From the NCBI GenBank assembly GCA_016198945.1, contig JACQHO010000184.1, positions 1 through 6,440 on the forward strand: a DNA stretch of 6,440 bases, read 5' to 3'. The position numbers and the translations under genes are program-made. The DNA is from Nitrospirota bacterium. Its GTDB lineage: Bacteria; Nitrospirota; Nitrospiria; JACQBZ01. The notes beneath the pieces were generated by a model that saw only the letters and a list, made by a program, of their open reading frames with translations, ran no database searches and was not told the origin of the DNA. Below, one piece after another: positions 6,006 through 6,440 of the stretch (the first letter of the stretch is position 1; each line of letters starts with the position of its first letter).

Positions 6006-6440
6006 TAAAATGACCTGCTCGCCCGCGCCATCACGGAACGGCTCCCGTATTGATCACCGGAGGTTTGAGTATTAACCTCCTGGTACTGCAAGCCCAACGT
6101 CAGCCTGCCGATCAAATAGTTGATGGTCAAATTCTCCTCGATGAGATTCACATCCGATCGATACCGGTTGTCTTCGAAGAAATCCCTCACCAACACGAGG
6201 AGGTTCATGTTCGAGATCAAATAGGTCGTATACTGCGCCTGGAGACTGATGCTCTGCCGATCCAGACGCAGCTCCGCGGGATAGTCTTCAATTCGATAGG
6301 TCGTGCTTAAGGCGAGCCCAATCACGGTGTTGTAATTGGCTGCCAAGTCTCCGGAAGTCGTTCTTCCCTCCACTCCGAAACCGGTGGAATCGGAATAGTT
6401 GGCCGTCGCCCGAAGCCCCAGACGATCCCCGACCATGATC
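6005..6440 (-). CDS. C-terminal part of an outer-membrane beta-barrel protein (5' end outside window)
   Basis: The last 144 or so residues of a protein whose start lies beyond the right edge; the Met at 6436 is just an internal in-frame codon. The sequence is a run of amphipathic strands of alternating hydrophobic and polar residues, for example LGLRATANYSDS, ALSTTYRIED, SISLQAQYTTY, NMNLLVLVRDFF, NLTINYLIG and RLTLGLQYQEV, joined by polar turns. It ends in VMARASRSF. The terminal Phe with alternating residues before it is the classical recognition signal for the BAM outer-membrane assembly machinery. About seven strands are visible. The family cannot be named from this fragment: a porin-like conduit barrel, or one of the barrels found in exopolysaccharide or PEP-CTERM loci, would both fit. 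The stop TAA overlaps the ATG of the NHL lipoprotein gene, implying coupled expression. Confidence 0.8.
   Translation of the reverse strand, partial: IMVGDRLGLRATANYSDSTGFGVEGRTTSGDLAANYNTVIGLALSTTYRIEDYPAELRLDRQSISLQAQYTTYLISNMNLLVLVRDFFEDNRYRSDVNLIEENLTINYLIGRLTLGLQYQEVNTQTSGDQYGSRSVMARASRSF

Noticed and set aside
5250..6008. A 252-codon open frame on the plus strand opposite the NHL gene
   Set aside because: It lies wholly antisense to a gene with clear NHL repeats and a lipobox. Its translation is Arg/Pro/His-rich with no recognisable domain, typical of a shadow frame.

Overview
The window reads as one block of minus-strand genes from a Gram-negative bacterium that makes many c-type haemes. 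In transcription order (right to left) it holds: the C-terminal part of an outer-membrane beta-barrel protein (6440-6005, start outside the window); an NHL-repeat lipoprotein (6005-4890); a large 12-haem c-type cytochrome (4668-1426); a formylglycine-generating-enzyme (SUMF1)-fold protein (1391-561); and the first 173 codons of a second, homologous SUMF1-fold protein (521-1, running off the left edge). I see no credible plus-strand gene, RNA gene, CRISPR array or insertion sequence.

The first two genes share a TAATG stop/start overlap. The 221-base gap before the cytochrome gene holds a TTGACA-16-TAGGAT promoter, a leader and a strong AGGAGG ribosome-binding site, so the cytochrome and the two SUMF1-fold genes may form their own transcription unit as well as receiving read-through. 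Gaps inside that unit are short (34 and 39 bases). A small palindrome resembling RAYT-associated REP elements sits between the two SUMF1-fold genes.

Every product carries an export or outer-membrane signal: a barrel ending in Phe, a lipobox, and N-terminal signal sequences. A barrel, a propeller lipoprotein and a large multihaem cytochrome together suggest an outer-membrane or periplasmic electron-transfer assembly, possibly a porin-cytochrome conduit of the kind used for extracellular metal reduction or oxidation. The paired SUMF1-fold proteins would be accessory or structural partners; the complete one lacks the cysteines needed to make formylglycine. This functional reading is inference from families and context.

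The cytochrome N-terminus and the NHL protein resemble, from memory, proteins of Desulfuromonadota/Geobacter and Nitrospirota. The taxon cannot be fixed from this window.
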